Made by a program: the position numbers and the translations under genes. The notes beneath the pieces were generated by a model that was not told the origin of the DNA, did no database searches, and saw only the letters and a program-made list of their open reading frames with translations. Source: Cryptomeria japonica (taxonomy: Eukaryota > Streptophyta > Pinopsida > Cupressales > Cupressaceae). From it: a stretch of DNA of 64,000 bases. Location of the stretch: contig NC_081412.1 of the NCBI RefSeq assembly GCF_030272615.1, forward strand, positions 667,288,352-667,352,351, read 5' to 3'. Below, one piece after another: positions 22,606 through 32,735 of this stretch. The number at the start of each line of letters is the position of its first letter. Within the stretch, counting starts at the first letter, position 1.

Positions 22606-22864
22606 GTATCACAAAACTCTACAGCGAAGCTATAATGATAAGGTCATTCAACGTTCCTTCTCAGTAGGTGATTTAGTCTTTTATGAGAATCAGCGCAATG
22701 TGAATGCCTTGCCGGCCGAAAAGGGAAAATTTAGTCCTAATTGGCTTGGACCATATATCGTTATTGAGGATTATGGATCAGGTGCTTACAAAATAGCGGA
22801 TGTAGACGGTACGCCTCTTAAAGAACCTATTAATGCTATGCACTTGCGTAGATATTATGCTTAA
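22606..22864 (+). pseudogene. Element A integrase C-terminal part, separated by element B
   Basis: After B's right TSD (22601-22605) the interrupted codon series resumes in the frame left at 11371 and runs to a TAA at 22862-22864. It has VGDLVFYEN and NWLGPY (a GPY-type module) and ends MHLRRYYA. The same C-terminal pattern (NWLGPY, MHLRRFY) is found in element B's second ORF, which supports the assignment. Together with 11371 it proves that B inserted into a pre-existing pol gene. Confidence 0.88.
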
Positions 22865-23473
22865 TTCTTCATTCTTCATCTATCTTCTTTTTCAATTCTT
22901 CAACATTGGATAATATGTTAGTGTTTCTTAATTAAAAGCAAAATAGAATTAAATGTTATGATGTTTAATCTATATTATTTCGTTCCTGACAAGCATGTCT
23001 TCTTACTTTATAGGTTTGTCTTGAATTCATTAATGTAAATTGTAAAAGGTTTACATTTCTCATTATGCTAGCATATTATACAATGTCTTTATGTATTAAG
23101 TAGAATCGTATCATGTTGAGTTTAAGTTCAAAATTAAATCACATTAGTTATATGATTCTTAGACTTAATGCATATTTCTTCCTTATCATCAATGTTGTAC
23201 TTGATTAAACATTTTAATTACGTCACACATGTATCAATTTAATCATGGAGCATTGAGAAATCAATCACATAGAAATTAAATTCTGAACATATATGTACAT
23301 TTACCAAATGTATTAGATTTAATCAAAACAAAATATACATTGTTTTAGGCATTAAAGATAACACATTTGAGACAAAAATGAGAAGCATGTATATATACAT
23401 ATATATGTGCGGATCGTGTACAAACATAGGTCACTGTATATCCAAAATGTGATCTCTCTCTTACATCATACAA
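22865..23473 (+). other. Element A region downstream of integrase, no gene
   Basis: A/T-rich sequence between the end of integrase and the convergent antisense gene. No feature was recognised. Confidence 0.4.
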
Positions 23474-23989
23474 TCATCTCCTATCCCTAGGGCTAGTGGC
23501 TGGAGAGTGTCGACTGGATGCTCCCTCCTGATCTGGCCATGGAGGTGGACCCATGGGTGTATAGCGCGATACAGATCGTGAGTGACTCCGAGAGGAACTC
23601 CTACGATCTCTATCCATGAGGATCGCACGATAGGTGGTAGCCTCGGTCTGGGCCGCTACTAGATCTCGCCGCACCTGCTAGAGGTCCTCTGATAAGACTC
23701 TCTCTCTCTGCCCAGCCTGATGGAGATCCTCTGATAGGATTCTCTCTCTCTGCCGCGCCTGATGGAGATCCTCCGATAGGACTCCCTCTCTCTGCCGCGC
23801 CTGACGGAGATCCTCTGATAGGATTCTCTCTCTCTCCCTCCATATATCTACCTGTAATCGGAATGGGAAAAACAAATCCTCATGCCGACCCGCGTTCCCC
23901 TGAGGCCTGTAGGTAATCTGTGAGGAACTAGGAATCTGTGCTATCATGGAGATGTCTGTCATTGCCTGCTGAATCAAGGAACGCCAGTC
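23474..23989 (-). pseudogene. Element A antisense gene, predicted last exon (coiled-coil repeats)
   Basis: On the minus strand an acceptor-like GTGCAG precedes 23989. The frame then runs DWRSLIQQAMTD... through four tandem repeats of 14 residues of the type RERILSEDLHQARQ, a likely coiled coil. One TAG (near 23677) replaces the His codon of the repeat. An Arg/Ser-rich, Pro-rich tail follows to a stop at 23474. The same frame resumes after the TAG, so I read this as one exon with a nonsense change. Joining to the exon ending near 30093 is inference; element C lies within the intron between them. Confidence 0.55.
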
Positions 23990-23992
23990 CTG

Positions 23993-24886
23993 TGTTGGGA
24001 AAAATGGTGTCTCAACCTTGCATTTATGTGAGGTTACTATTTATAGTAAGTTTTTATTTGAGCACGAAATGGTGCGAAACTCTCCCTGAAGCTTCTGGTT
24101 GGCTAGATAAGCATTCCGGTAAAGTTTCGTCGCAAGGTCACAGCTAGTTTTGAAGATATTAAAGTTTTTGTCTTGGAGGGGTGCAATAAAATGTTTAAAC
24201 TTAAATTTGGGGACTTTAGAGGCTCCGAAACGCCCTGAAAAGTGGCCGTAACCGGCGAAGCCGGTTACGAGGTGATAGAGCACTTCGCGAGCTTTCCGGC
24301 GCTTCAAACGGTTCGTCAATCGGACACCCGCTTCTCAAGTTATGGCCTCCGGAAGTTTGTACTCCTGAAATAGGAAAAATAATTTGTATCGGATACATAA
24401 ATGAGCTGTAAAAGGGAGCGACACGTGTTGATGTGTGCTTTAACATGTCATAGGCCATCTAGAAGGGAGATAAGGTCGGCTACACCTTATTGGGTGGTTT
24501 TAGCCCATGGTTTTGTAATACCGTTTGACGGTTTCTTGTATTGTATCTCCTATTTATGAGGTGTGTGAGATAGAGGTTGTGTGTAAGAGTCTTATGGCTA
24601 TTGAGTTGCCTCTGAATCTTTGATTAATAGTACTCCTGCGAAGAGCTTGCTCTGCAAGTATTTTGTAATCTGTTTTTGATTGCTGAATAAAATATTGAGC
24701 TGCTTTTGGAGGGTGGGGTTTTTCTCCCGAAAGGGTTTTCCCCACGTAAATCATTGTGTTGTGGTATGAATGCTATTATATCTATTTCCATTTTCTGTAA
24801 CTGTTGTAATGATCTGAAAAAGTTTTGCATTACCCTCCTCTCAAGGTTAGTGTAGGAAGTTGTTTCCGCTACTTAACTTCCTTACA
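23993..24886 (+). repeat. Element C 5' LTR
   Basis: 894 bp, TGTTGGGAAA to CTTCCTTACA, equal in length to the 3' copy. TATTTATGAG near 24549 is TATA-like. Confidence 0.95.
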
Positions 24887-24888
24887 AG

Positions 24889-24900
24889 TGGTATCAGAGC
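24889..24900 (+). promoter_or_regulatory. Element C primer-binding site (initiator tRNA-Met)
   Basis: TGGTATCAGAGC, two bases after the LTR, is the classic plant Copia site complementary to the initiator tRNA-Met 3' end. Confidence 0.9.
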
Positions 24901-25010
24901 CTGATCACCTTTGGTTTCAATTGTGGGCAGTTGGGTTTTTTGAACTAATCCAGATTTGAGTGGGAGCTTGTGCAGAAGACACTTTTTGATCTTGTTGCAG
25001 GAATTTTCAG

Positions 25011-26366
25011 ATGGCGAGTTCGTCAGGGAGAATAGAGGTGGAGATATTTAATGGAAGTAATTTTGAGATGTGGAAGCTGAAGATGGAAGATCTGCTAATA
25101 GATCGAGATCTTTGGGATGCTGTTGATGCGAATGTCCAAAGGCCCTCAGATCCTACTGCGGCAGCTCAGTATGATGTTATGGACCGAAAAGCCAAGGGTC
25201 TAATTAGACTGTGCCTGGCAGACTCTGTTCTAATCAATGTCCATGAAGAGAACTCTGCAAAGAAGCTATGGACTAAGCTTGGTGAGATGTATCAAGTGAA
25301 ATCTTTATTAAATCAAATTTTCTTAAGAAAGAAATTGTATTCCTTGAAGATGGAAGAGGGTGGACGAATTGCAGACCACCTAGAAGCATTCAATATGATT
25401 GTGGCTCAATTAGTATCCGTCGGTGTTAAGATGGACGAGGAGGAGAAATGTCAGATCTTGCTTTGTTCTTTGCCTGATTCGTGGGATTCTCTTGTTATGG
25501 CTATCGGTAGTACTTCTGTTGTTTTGAAATCTGAAGACGTGGTGGGTGCCCTACTCGGTGAAGAGATGCGAAGGAAGGTATCCATCAGTTCAAAGGAAGC
25601 CCTAACTGTTCGTGGAAGACCTAAGGAGAAAGGCAAGAAGAATGAGAAGCGCGGCAAGTCCAAATCCAAAGGGAGATCGAAATCTCCTGGAAAGTCCAAA
25701 GTCATTTGCTGGAATTGCGGTAAACTGGGTCACATCAGTAAGGACTGCAAAGAAGAAAAGAAGAAGAAAAAGAAAAAGTTCGATTCTGATTCTGAGTCCG
25801 ACAAGGAAGATGGCGATGCATTTATTGCGGCTTTGGCGACTCATGCAGGTAATGATGCCTGGCTAATTGACTCAGGTGCATCTTTTCATATGACTTCCAA
25901 TAGAGATTGGTTTTCTGAATATGAAGGATTTAATGGAGGTAAGGTGTACTTGGGTGATGATTCACCTCTAGACATTGTTGGTCGAGGTAAGGTTAGAATC
26001 AGGTTTTCTGATGGTAGAATAAAAGGGATTAATGGTGTGCTGCATATCCCTGGATTAAAACGAAACCTGTTATCTGTGAGCAAATTGATAGATGTGGGTG
26101 TGCAGGTAGTCTTTTCTGAAACAAGATGTAAGATGATTAAGGGTGCTATGGTAGTTGCTAGAGGTGTCAGGTTTGGCACTTTGTATAAGCTTGAAGCATA
26201 CACTGTAGAGTGTAATAGCACTTCTGTAAAAAGTAAATCTGCGGATACTTCACTGGAAGATTTGAAGGTTTCACCTTCAGCAGATGGAAATGGTTTTTGG
26301 GTACCTAAGGGTGCTCTTTCGTCTGAAGCAAAGTTACCTGCAGAGAAGACTATGTTATGGCACTAG
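25011..26366 (+). CDS. Element C Gag and protease, ending at an in-frame TAG
   Basis: 451 residues from the first ATG after the leader. The Gag domain occupies about residues 1-190. Lys/Ser-rich sequence and a CCHC knuckle (CWNCGKLGHISKDC) follow at about 233-246. The protease has DSGAS at about 287. The frame stops at TAG (26364-26366) right after LWH, where Copia polyproteins normally continue into the integrase zinc-binding region. The next codons keep the same frame (RLGHIGEKGL), so the stop splits one polyprotein. A sense-to-stop point change is most likely; programmed readthrough cannot be excluded. Confidence 0.9.
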   Translation: MASSSGRIEVEIFNGSNFEMWKLKMEDLLIDRDLWDAVDANVQRPSDPTAAAQYDVMDRKAKGLIRLCLADSVLINVHEENSAKKLWTKLGEMYQVKSLLNQIFLRKKLYSLKMEEGGRIADHLEAFNMIVAQLVSVGVKMDEEEKCQILLCSLPDSWDSLVMAIGSTSVVLKSEDVVGALLGEEMRRKVSISSKEALTVRGRPKEKGKKNEKRGKSKSKGRSKSPGKSKVICWNCGKLGHISKDCKEEKKKKKKKFDSDSESDKEDGDAFIAALATHAGNDAWLIDSGASFHMTSNRDWFSEYEGFNGGKVYLGDDSPLDIVGRGKVRIRFSDGRIKGINGVLHIPGLKRNLLSVSKLIDVGVQVVFSETRCKMIKGAMVVARGVRFGTLYKLEAYTVECNSTSVKSKSADTSLEDLKVSPSADGNGFWVPKGALSSEAKLPAEKTMLWH

Positions 26367-29054
26367 AGACTTGGCCACATTGGAGAAAAGGGTCTAAGGA
26401 CCTTGAAAAATAAAAATCTTGTTGAAGGTTTGAATGATTGTAATCTTGACTTTGATTTCTGTGAGTATTGCATTTATGGAAAACAAAACCGCGTTCAGTT
26501 TTACTCGAGTTCTCATAAAACTTGTGGTGTTCTGGACCTTATCCATTCTGATGTGTTTGGTCCAGTAGATGTCTCTTCGATTGGAAAATCCACATATTAT
26601 GTTTCATTTATTGATGATTTTAGTAGAAGGACATGGGTATATTTTCTAAAGAGTAAATCTGAAGTTTTTAGTCGTTTTAATGAATTTAAAGCAATGGTTG
26701 AGTTGCAGACTGGAAAGAAAATAAAATGTTTGAGAACTGATAATGGCGGTGAGTTTTGCTCTAATGATTTTGATAGATTCTGTAAAGACTATGGAATTAA
26801 TAGGCAGAAGACAACTCCGTATTCTCCACAGCAGAATGGAGTTGCAGAAAGAATGAACAGGACACTGATGGAAAAGGCTAGGAGTATGTTGAGTGGTGCT
26901 GGTCTTGAACAAAAGTTTTTGGCTGAAGCTGTTGCCACTGCTTGCTACCTGATTAACAGGTCTCCTACATCAGCTCTTGTTGATAAAACGCCTATGGAAG
27001 CATGGTCAGGTCACAAGCCTTCATTGAGACATCTTAGAGTTTTTGGTTGTGAGGCATATGCACATGTGCCAAAGGAGAAGCGAACAAAGTTGGAGAACAA
27101 GGCTGTGAAATGTATCTTCATCAGGTATAGTTATGGTGTGAAAGGATACAAGCTTTGGGACCCTGTTGCACAAAAGGTAATTCACAGTAGAAGTGTTATT
27201 TTTAGAGAAATTAAGTCTCCTTCTGTTACATTGCAGCCAGAACAGATTAAAAAAGAAGATGTAATTCAACTTCCTTCTACACCTGAAAGAGTTGAATCGA
27301 GACCCCTAGATAGGCAAGAATTTGAGGAGAGCTCATCTAGCTCTGAATCTTCAGAAGAGGAGGAAGAACCTCCAACTCAGCTTGTTCGAAGGTCTACAAG
27401 ACATAGACAACCACCTGAAAGGTATTCACCTGATGATTGGAGATGTATTTTTGCTCTGAATACTAGTGTGGATGAACCGAAATCTGTAGAAGAGGCATTA
27501 GGTATGAATGATGCAGAATCTTGGAAGATTGCTATGGAGGAAGAAATGGAAGCTTTGAAAAAGAATGATACATGGGATCTTGTACCATTGCCTGAAGGAC
27601 GAAAACCTGTTGGTTGTAAATGGGTGTTCAAGAAAAAGATTGGTTCAGATGGAAGCATTGAGAAGTATAAAGCAAGGTTGGTTGAAAAAGGCTACTCTCA
27701 GGTTGAGGGTGTTGATTACGGTGAGATATTTTCTCCTGTTGCAAAAATGACGTCCATTAGATTTTTGCTTTCTATTGCTACTGCTTATGATTTAGAGGTT
27801 GAGCAAATGGATGTGAAAACTGCTTTCCTTCATGGTGATTTGGAGGAAGATATTTATATGACACAACCGGAGCACTATGTGGTGAAAGGCAAAAGTAATT
27901 TGGTCTATAAATTGAAGAAATCTTTGTATGGCCTCAAACAAAGTCCTAGGATGTGGTACCAGAAATTTGATACATATGTGTTGAGTTTGGGATTTGAACG
28001 TTCTAAATCAGATCACTGTGTTTATTATAAATCTTATGGTGATCATTTCTTATTCATTGCATTGTATGTTGATGATATGTTATTCATTGGTAAAGGGAAA
28101 AGTATGATTTCAGAACTGAAGTCTCAGCTCGCTGCTAAATTTGAAATGAAAGATCTTGGTGCAGCAAAGCACATTCTTGGGATGGAAATTAGAAGAGATA
28201 GAGTGAACAGAAAGCTATGGCTAGGCCAGAGTAAGTATGTGAATTCAGTGTTACAGAGGTTCAACATGCAGAATTGTAGACCATTGAGTGTTCCTTTTAC
28301 AGTTGGAATGAAACTATCTGTTTCATATTGTCCTACATCCCCATTGGAGATGGAAGACATGAGCAGAGTGCCTTACCAGAGTGCGGTTGGAAGCTTGATG
28401 TATGCTATGGTCTATACTAGACCAGACATTGCCCAAGCAGTGGGAGTACTTTCTAGATATATGTCTAATCTTGGTAGAGTTCATTGGGATGCAGTCAAAA
28501 GAGTCTTTAGATATTTGAAGGGTACTTCAGAGTATTCTTTGTGTTATCATGGTAATTCAGTTGGAGACATGACTTCCCTTGATATCCATGGTTATGTGGA
28601 TTCAGATTGGGCAGGTGATATTGATAGCAGAAGATCCACCAGTGCTTATGTGTTTACTTTGTTTGGTGGTGCAATTAGTTGGATGAGTAAGCGACAGGCT
28701 GTGGTTGCTTTATCCACTACTGAAGCAGAGTATATGGCAGCTACTCATGCTTGTAAAGAGGCCATTTGGCTTAAGAGACTGTGTTCGGATATTGGAATAA
28801 AACAAGGTTCAGTGACAGTTTACTGTGACAGTCAGAGTGCAATTAGCCTAGCTAAGAACCCGACATTTCATGCCCGGACCAAACATATTGATGTTCAATA
28901 TCATTTTGTTAGAGATATGGTCGAAGATGGTAGGGTGAAGCTGGTTAAGGTGGACACTTTGATGAATGTTGCAGATGCTTTAACTAAGGCTGTGAGCACA
29001 GAGAAGTTCAGATGGTGTTCAGAGTCTATGGGCCTTATGGCCCCTAGCAATTGA
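26367..29054 (+). CDS. Element C integrase, RT and RNase H
   Basis: It is open from the codon after the TAG to 29054; the first Met is at 26403 (883 residues from there). It has an integrase HHCC region (RLGH, CEYCIYGKQ), catalytic core motifs HSDVFGPV, TDNGGEF and NGVAERMNRTL, and RT with VEQMDVKTAFLHGDLEE, SLYGLKQSPRMW and YVDDM. RNase H has DSDWAGD, STTEAEY and the C-terminal RTKHIDVQYHFVRD. It resembles Tork/TAR-type Copia elements, a lineage call made from motif style only. Translation would need passage through the TAG or internal initiation. Confidence 0.92.
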   Translation, partial: RLGHIGEKGLRTLKNKNLVEGLNDCNLDFDFCEYCIYGKQNRVQFYSSSHKTCGVLDLIHSDVFGPVDVSSIGKSTYYVSFIDDFSRRTWVYFLKSKSEVFSRFNEFKAMVELQTGKKIKCLRTDNGGEFCSNDFDRFCKDYGINRQKTTPYSPQQNGVAERMNRTLMEKARSMLSGAGLEQKFLAEAVATACYLINRSPTSALVDKTPMEAWSGHKPSLRHLRVFGCEAYAHVPKEKRTKLENKAVKCIFIRYSYGVKGYKLWDPVAQKVIHSRSVIFREIKSPSVTLQPEQIKKEDVIQLPSTPERVESRPLDRQEFEESSSSSESSEEEEEPPTQLVRRSTRHRQPPERYSPDDWRCIFALNTSVDEPKSVEEALGMNDAESWKIAMEEEMEALKKNDTWDLVPLPEGRKPVGCKWVFKKKIGSDGSIEKYKARLVEKGYSQVEGVDYGEIFSPVAKMTSIRFLLSIATAYDLEVEQMDVKTAFLHGDLEEDIYMTQPEHYVVKGKSNLVYKLKKSLYGLKQSPRMWYQKFDTYVLSLGFERSKSDHCVYYKSYGDHFLFIALYVDDMLFIGKGKSMISELKSQLAAKFEMKDLGAAKHILGMEIRRDRVNRKLWLGQSKYVNSVLQRFNMQNCRPLSVPFTVGMKLSVSYCPTSPLEMEDMSRVPYQSAVGSLMYAMVYTRPDIAQAVGVLSRYMSNLGRVHWDAVKRVFRYLKGTSEYSLCYHGNSVGDMTSLDIHGYVDSDWAGDIDSRRSTSAYVFTLFGGAISWMSKRQAVVALSTTEAEYMAATHACKEAIWLKRLCSDIGIKQGSVTVYCDSQSAISLAKNPTFHARTKHIDVQYHFVRDMVEDGRVKLVKVDTLMNVADALTKAVSTEKFRWCSESMGLMAPSN

Positions 29055-29098
29055 TTCATTGTGTTGACATTCCCTTCCGCTCATGCAAGGTGTTCGAC

Positions 29099-29110
29099 AA
29101 GTGGGAGATT
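29099..29110 (+). promoter_or_regulatory. Element C polypurine tract
   Basis: AAGTGGGAGATT directly precedes the 3' LTR at 29111. Confidence 0.7.
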
Positions 29111-30004
29111 TGTTGGGAAAAATGGTGTCTCAACCTTGCATTTATGTGAGGTTACTATTTATAGTAAGTTTTTATTTGAGCACGAAATGGTGTGAAACTC
29201 TCCCTGAAGCTTCTGGTTGGCTAGATAAGCATTCCGGTAAAGTTTCGTCGCAAGGTCACAGCTAGTTTTGAAGATATTAAAGTTTTTGTCTTGGAGGGGT
29301 GCAATAAAATGTTTAAACTTAAATTTGGGGACTTTAGAGGCTCCGAAACGCCCTGAAAAGTGGCCGTAACCGGCGAAGCCGGTTACGAGGTGATAGAGCA
29401 CTTCGCGAGCTTTCCGGCGCTTCAAACGGTTCGTCAATCGGACACCCGCTTCTCAAGTTATGGCCTCCAGAAGTTTGTACTCCTGAAATAGGAAAAATAA
29501 TTTGTATCGGATACATAAATGAGCTGTAAAAGGGAGCGACACGTGTTGATGTGTGCTTTAACATGTCATAGGCCATCTAGAAGGGAGATAAGGTCGGCTA
29601 CACCTTATTGGGTGGTTTTAGCCCATGGTTTTGTAATACCGTTTGACAGTTTCTTGTATTGTATCTCCTATTTATGAGGTATGTGAGATAGAGGTTGTGT
29701 GTAAGAGTCTTATGGCTATTGAGTTGCCTCTGAATCTTTGATTAATAGTACTCCTGCGAAGAGCTTGCTCTGCAAGTATTTTGTAATCTGTTTTTGATTG
29801 CTGAATAAAATATTGAGCTGCTTTTGGAGGGTGGGGTTTTTCTTCCGAAAGGGTTTTCCCCACGTAAATCATTGTGTTGTGGTATGAATGCTATTATATC
29901 TATTTCCATTTTCTGTAACTGTTGTAATGATCTGAAAAAGTTTTGCATTACCCTCCTCTCAAGGTTAGTGTAGGAAGTTGTTTCCGCTACTTAACTTCCT
30001 TACA
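29111..30004 (+). repeat. Element C 3' LTR
   Basis: 894 bp. Five differences from the 5' LTR were noted, all transitions and three at CpG sites. It is followed by TSD TCCTG. Confidence 0.95.
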
Positions 30005-30080
30005 TCCTGCACATTAGCTGTGGCAGTAGAATAGATCTTTGTTAGTACCATTCTATATCATCGAAGCATTAATCAAATCA

Positions 30081-31739
30081 ATATAAACCTACTATACCTG
30101 GATCTCCCTCGCGCCAGTAGGGATCATGATATGGTAGCATCTGTGACTGGGAACCGCTAGGCTCCCCTCGCTCGAATACTCTATCCACGATGGGTGTAGG
30201 CTGAACGGTACTGGTGACAGGTCTCCGTATTGCCTCCTGTTCCTCCTGTTGGGGAATAAAAGGTGGATCCAGAGCTATGGTATCGTCTCCTGAATGGTGG
30301 GGAGCTGCATCCGACTCCTCCTCATCATCTCTATCATCCTCCTCGTCGTCCTCCTCATCATTCTCATCCTCATCCGCATCATCACCTGCATCCTCCTCGT
30401 CCTCCTCTCTATCTGCATCCTCGTCCTCCTCGTCACTGGGCTGATCGCTTGTAGGTGGATCAGGATCTCCCGTCTCCTCATGACCCTCTCCCTCATCTGA
30501 CTCCTCTGACCTGGATCCCTCGTCCTCATCTCGGTCTCCATGTCTCCATGGGCCTGGATAGCCTGTCGGATGATCTGGTGGAAAGATAGGACCTGGATAT
30601 GATCTCATGAACCATGAAACATATCTACGTTGTGCTCCAGGCTCTGCAGAATAGTCAGTGACTACATCCTGATCTGATCCCTCCAAGTCTGTCGTCTCGA
30701 TATCATCCACCGTCGGTCTCGCTACTGCTCTAGGTCTGGGAAGGACCTGTGAGTGTCGAGTATAGATGGGCACATCGGCTGGAACACACTGCTCTAGTCC
30801 GAACTGCCTCCGTACTCGGTCGAAGTAGAAGGGGACTATGATGTGTGCATATCGTCCTCGCAGTAGGCGGTTCCTCTGTAAACATGCTAACTGTCTCTCC
30901 ATACCATCCCATCTGTGCATCAGTAGGTAAGGTCTCCACACTATCACCTCAGATGTCAGTCTGTCAATAGTCACTCTCCAATACAACAAATCCCCAAATC
31001 TCCACTCGCTGGTTAGTGGATAAGCGAACACCCTAGGTCGCTCGCTCGCTATACTCAGTGGATAGCCGACGGGCCTGGTGCATGTGAAGTGCTCTAAGAT
31101 CCACACCTGCAGAAGTGTGCATGTCATCAAACTACAACCCTGTCCGAATACATACTCCTCAAGGTCGTGATAGAGATGCGCAAGCATACTCCGACCCCAG
31201 GCATAAACTCTCCTATGTCTCTCCATCCCTCTGATACACCATGTGAGGCCCCCATGCATGTGTGTCCCTCGCCCATTAGGGCAGACGGCTAGTGCTATGA
31301 TGGCTATCATGAGGCGTCTCAGAAGTGGTATCTCTCCTGTAGGATGTAAGAGCCAGCTGACCATGATACGACCTCTCGTCTCGCTCGGCATGACTCTCCC
31401 TATGCAGTACATCTGCTCCCTCTGATGATCCTCTACTACCCAATCAGTCGCATATGTGATTGTCGCTCCTCTGATAGGAAGACGCAGTATACGGTACACA
31501 TCCTCGAGTGTGATCGTCAACTCTCCTACCGGAAGGTGAAAGGTACAGGTGTCAGGATCCCATCTCTCCATCAGTGCCATCAGCATCGCAGGATGAAATC
31601 GAATGGCCGACATAAGAATCATTTACCACAATCCTACTATCGATAGGGTGTCTCTCTCTGACTGAGTCAGCCGTGGAATCTGGTCTCGCAAAGTGCGAAG
31701 GATGTGTCCCGCTGTATGCTCTCTCATGTACGGGAGACC
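30081..31739 (-). pseudogene. Element A antisense gene, predicted main exon: plant mobile domain
   Basis: A 514-residue minus-strand frame (Met at 31622) starts in a PMD domain: MALMERW, FHLPVGELTITLEDVYRIL, then LTWCIRGM and TSEWRFGDLL. The PMD part fills about the first 280 residues; an Asp/Glu-rich low-complexity stretch covers about 375-450. Homology extends upstream in frame from 31739 (GLPYMREHTAG...) to a TAA at 31625-31623, one codon before this Met; element B has Tyr at that position, so the TAA is probably a nonsense change. An acceptor-like TTTTGCAG precedes 31739. A donor-like GTAGGT after 30093 gives a phase-compatible join to 23989. PMD proteins include the Arabidopsis MAIN/MAIL proteins and transposon-borne relatives; PMD-like extra ORFs are known in Tat elements. 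Confidence 0.75.
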
Positions 31740-31847
31740 CTGCAAAACGAAAACATGACCAAAATCAGTACTCGATCATCGAAATCGCAAATGCAAACTA
31801 TTGAACATTGAATGCTTGCCTTGTAACCCCTCGCTAGGCCCTGATTG

Positions 31848-31985
31848 GGGACCATGGCGCCCTGTCAGGGACCATGGCGCCCTGCAGGGACCATGGCGCC
31901 CTGGGGGGACCATGGCGCCCCTGTCAGGGACCATGGCGCCCTGGGGGGACCAGGGTGCCCCTACGGGACCATGGCGCCCTAGGTG
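31848..31985. repeat. Seven GGGACCATGGCGCCC tandem units in the antisense intron
   Basis: Six near-identical units and one variant of GGGACCATGGCGCCC spaced 18-20 bp apart, each containing palindromes CCATGG and GGCGCC. The same core occurs in the LTRs of A and D. Confidence 0.85.
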
Positions 31986-32072
31986 GGCCCCGGTCGGCAT
32001 TCAAGGTCCGCATTCGATCACGAAAAAGTCAAACATGCGAGAAATCAAAAGTCAAACGTTCAGTCAACTCAC

Positions 32073-32153
32073 CTCATCCAGGGGCTCGTCGTCGATCACG
32101 GCCTGGCGCAGGATCTCGATCCTCGTGGGACGCTCCGGTCGTCGTGAAGGCAT
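32073..32153 (-). CDS. Element A antisense gene, predicted first exon
   Basis: ATG at 32153 opens 27 codons (MPSRRPERPTRIEIL...EPLDE), followed by a near-perfect donor GTGAGT at 32072. The frame joins in phase 0 to the exon starting at 31739, across a 333-bp intron. The splice call rests on consensus sites and frame only. Confidence 0.5.
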
Positions 32154-32497
32154 GATGACTAGGTGGGCTCCGCTGCACTGAATAGTATCCTGAAATCGGC
32201 AAAGTGACGAATACAAGTGTCACTTTCGAAGTATATACTCTCGTTTGTCTATTCTTACTTCTCGAAACCCTAATTTTTCCCCTATCATTCATTTTATCAT
32301 AACTTGGGTTTGGGAGATGCGATTTTCGAGCCGTTTGTTGCGTTGGAATCGTATTTTCCTTCTCCTACTCTCGGGATGTTCCAAAAAGTGCTCTGATGAA
32401 GCCTATTTAGTGAACACCCCTCATCAATACTCTATTACACAATTTGTCGCAAGTAAACATGCTACCCTGTTTCACCTCCCTAAATAAGCAAGTCGAA

Positions 32498-32512
32498 ACA
32501 GGGGGGGCATAT
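32498..32512 (+). promoter_or_regulatory. Second purine-rich GGGGGGCATA motif in element A
   Basis: ACAGGGGGGGCATAT lies about 225 bp upstream of the 3' LTR and is parallel to motifs in B, D and E. Confidence 0.45.
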
Positions 32513-32720
32513 AGCTACTCACAGATTTCATCACTTTCCCTAGTAAGCATTAGGTGATTTTGTGATCTAAAGTTTGTTTTGTAGGGTGCGGTTCCTAACT
32601 GTGTACTGCAGATACCGCTGGGGGCTTCGTCCGACGACTTATGGATATATCCTTTTTTCAAATGATGTTTACTTTTCTGTACTTTAGCTTGCATATGCAC
32701 GTAGTACTCATATGACCGCT

Positions 32721-32735
32721 AAAGTGGGGGCTAAA
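32721..32735 (+). promoter_or_regulatory. Element A polypurine tract
   Basis: AAAGTGGGGGCTAAA ends at the 3' LTR start. It is identical to element D's tract at 47577-47591, including flanking bases. Confidence 0.85.

Larger units (their letters stand above)
23993..30004 (+). mobile_element. Element C: Copia LTR retrotransposon, nearly intact
   Basis: 6012 bp with 894-bp LTRs (23993-24886 and 29111-30004) and TSD TCCTG (23988-23992 and 30005-30009). It has an initiator-Met primer-binding site, a polypurine-like tract and one gag-pol frame interrupted only by a TAG. Domain order is gag, protease, integrase, RT, RNase H, as in Copia. The LTRs differ by five transitions by eye, so it is young. 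It is inserted in element A's antisense gene. Confidence 0.95.

Noticed and set aside
30214..30500. Plus-strand Ser-rich and His-rich open frames
   Set aside because: They are shadows of the Asp/Glu-rich codons of the antisense PMD gene.
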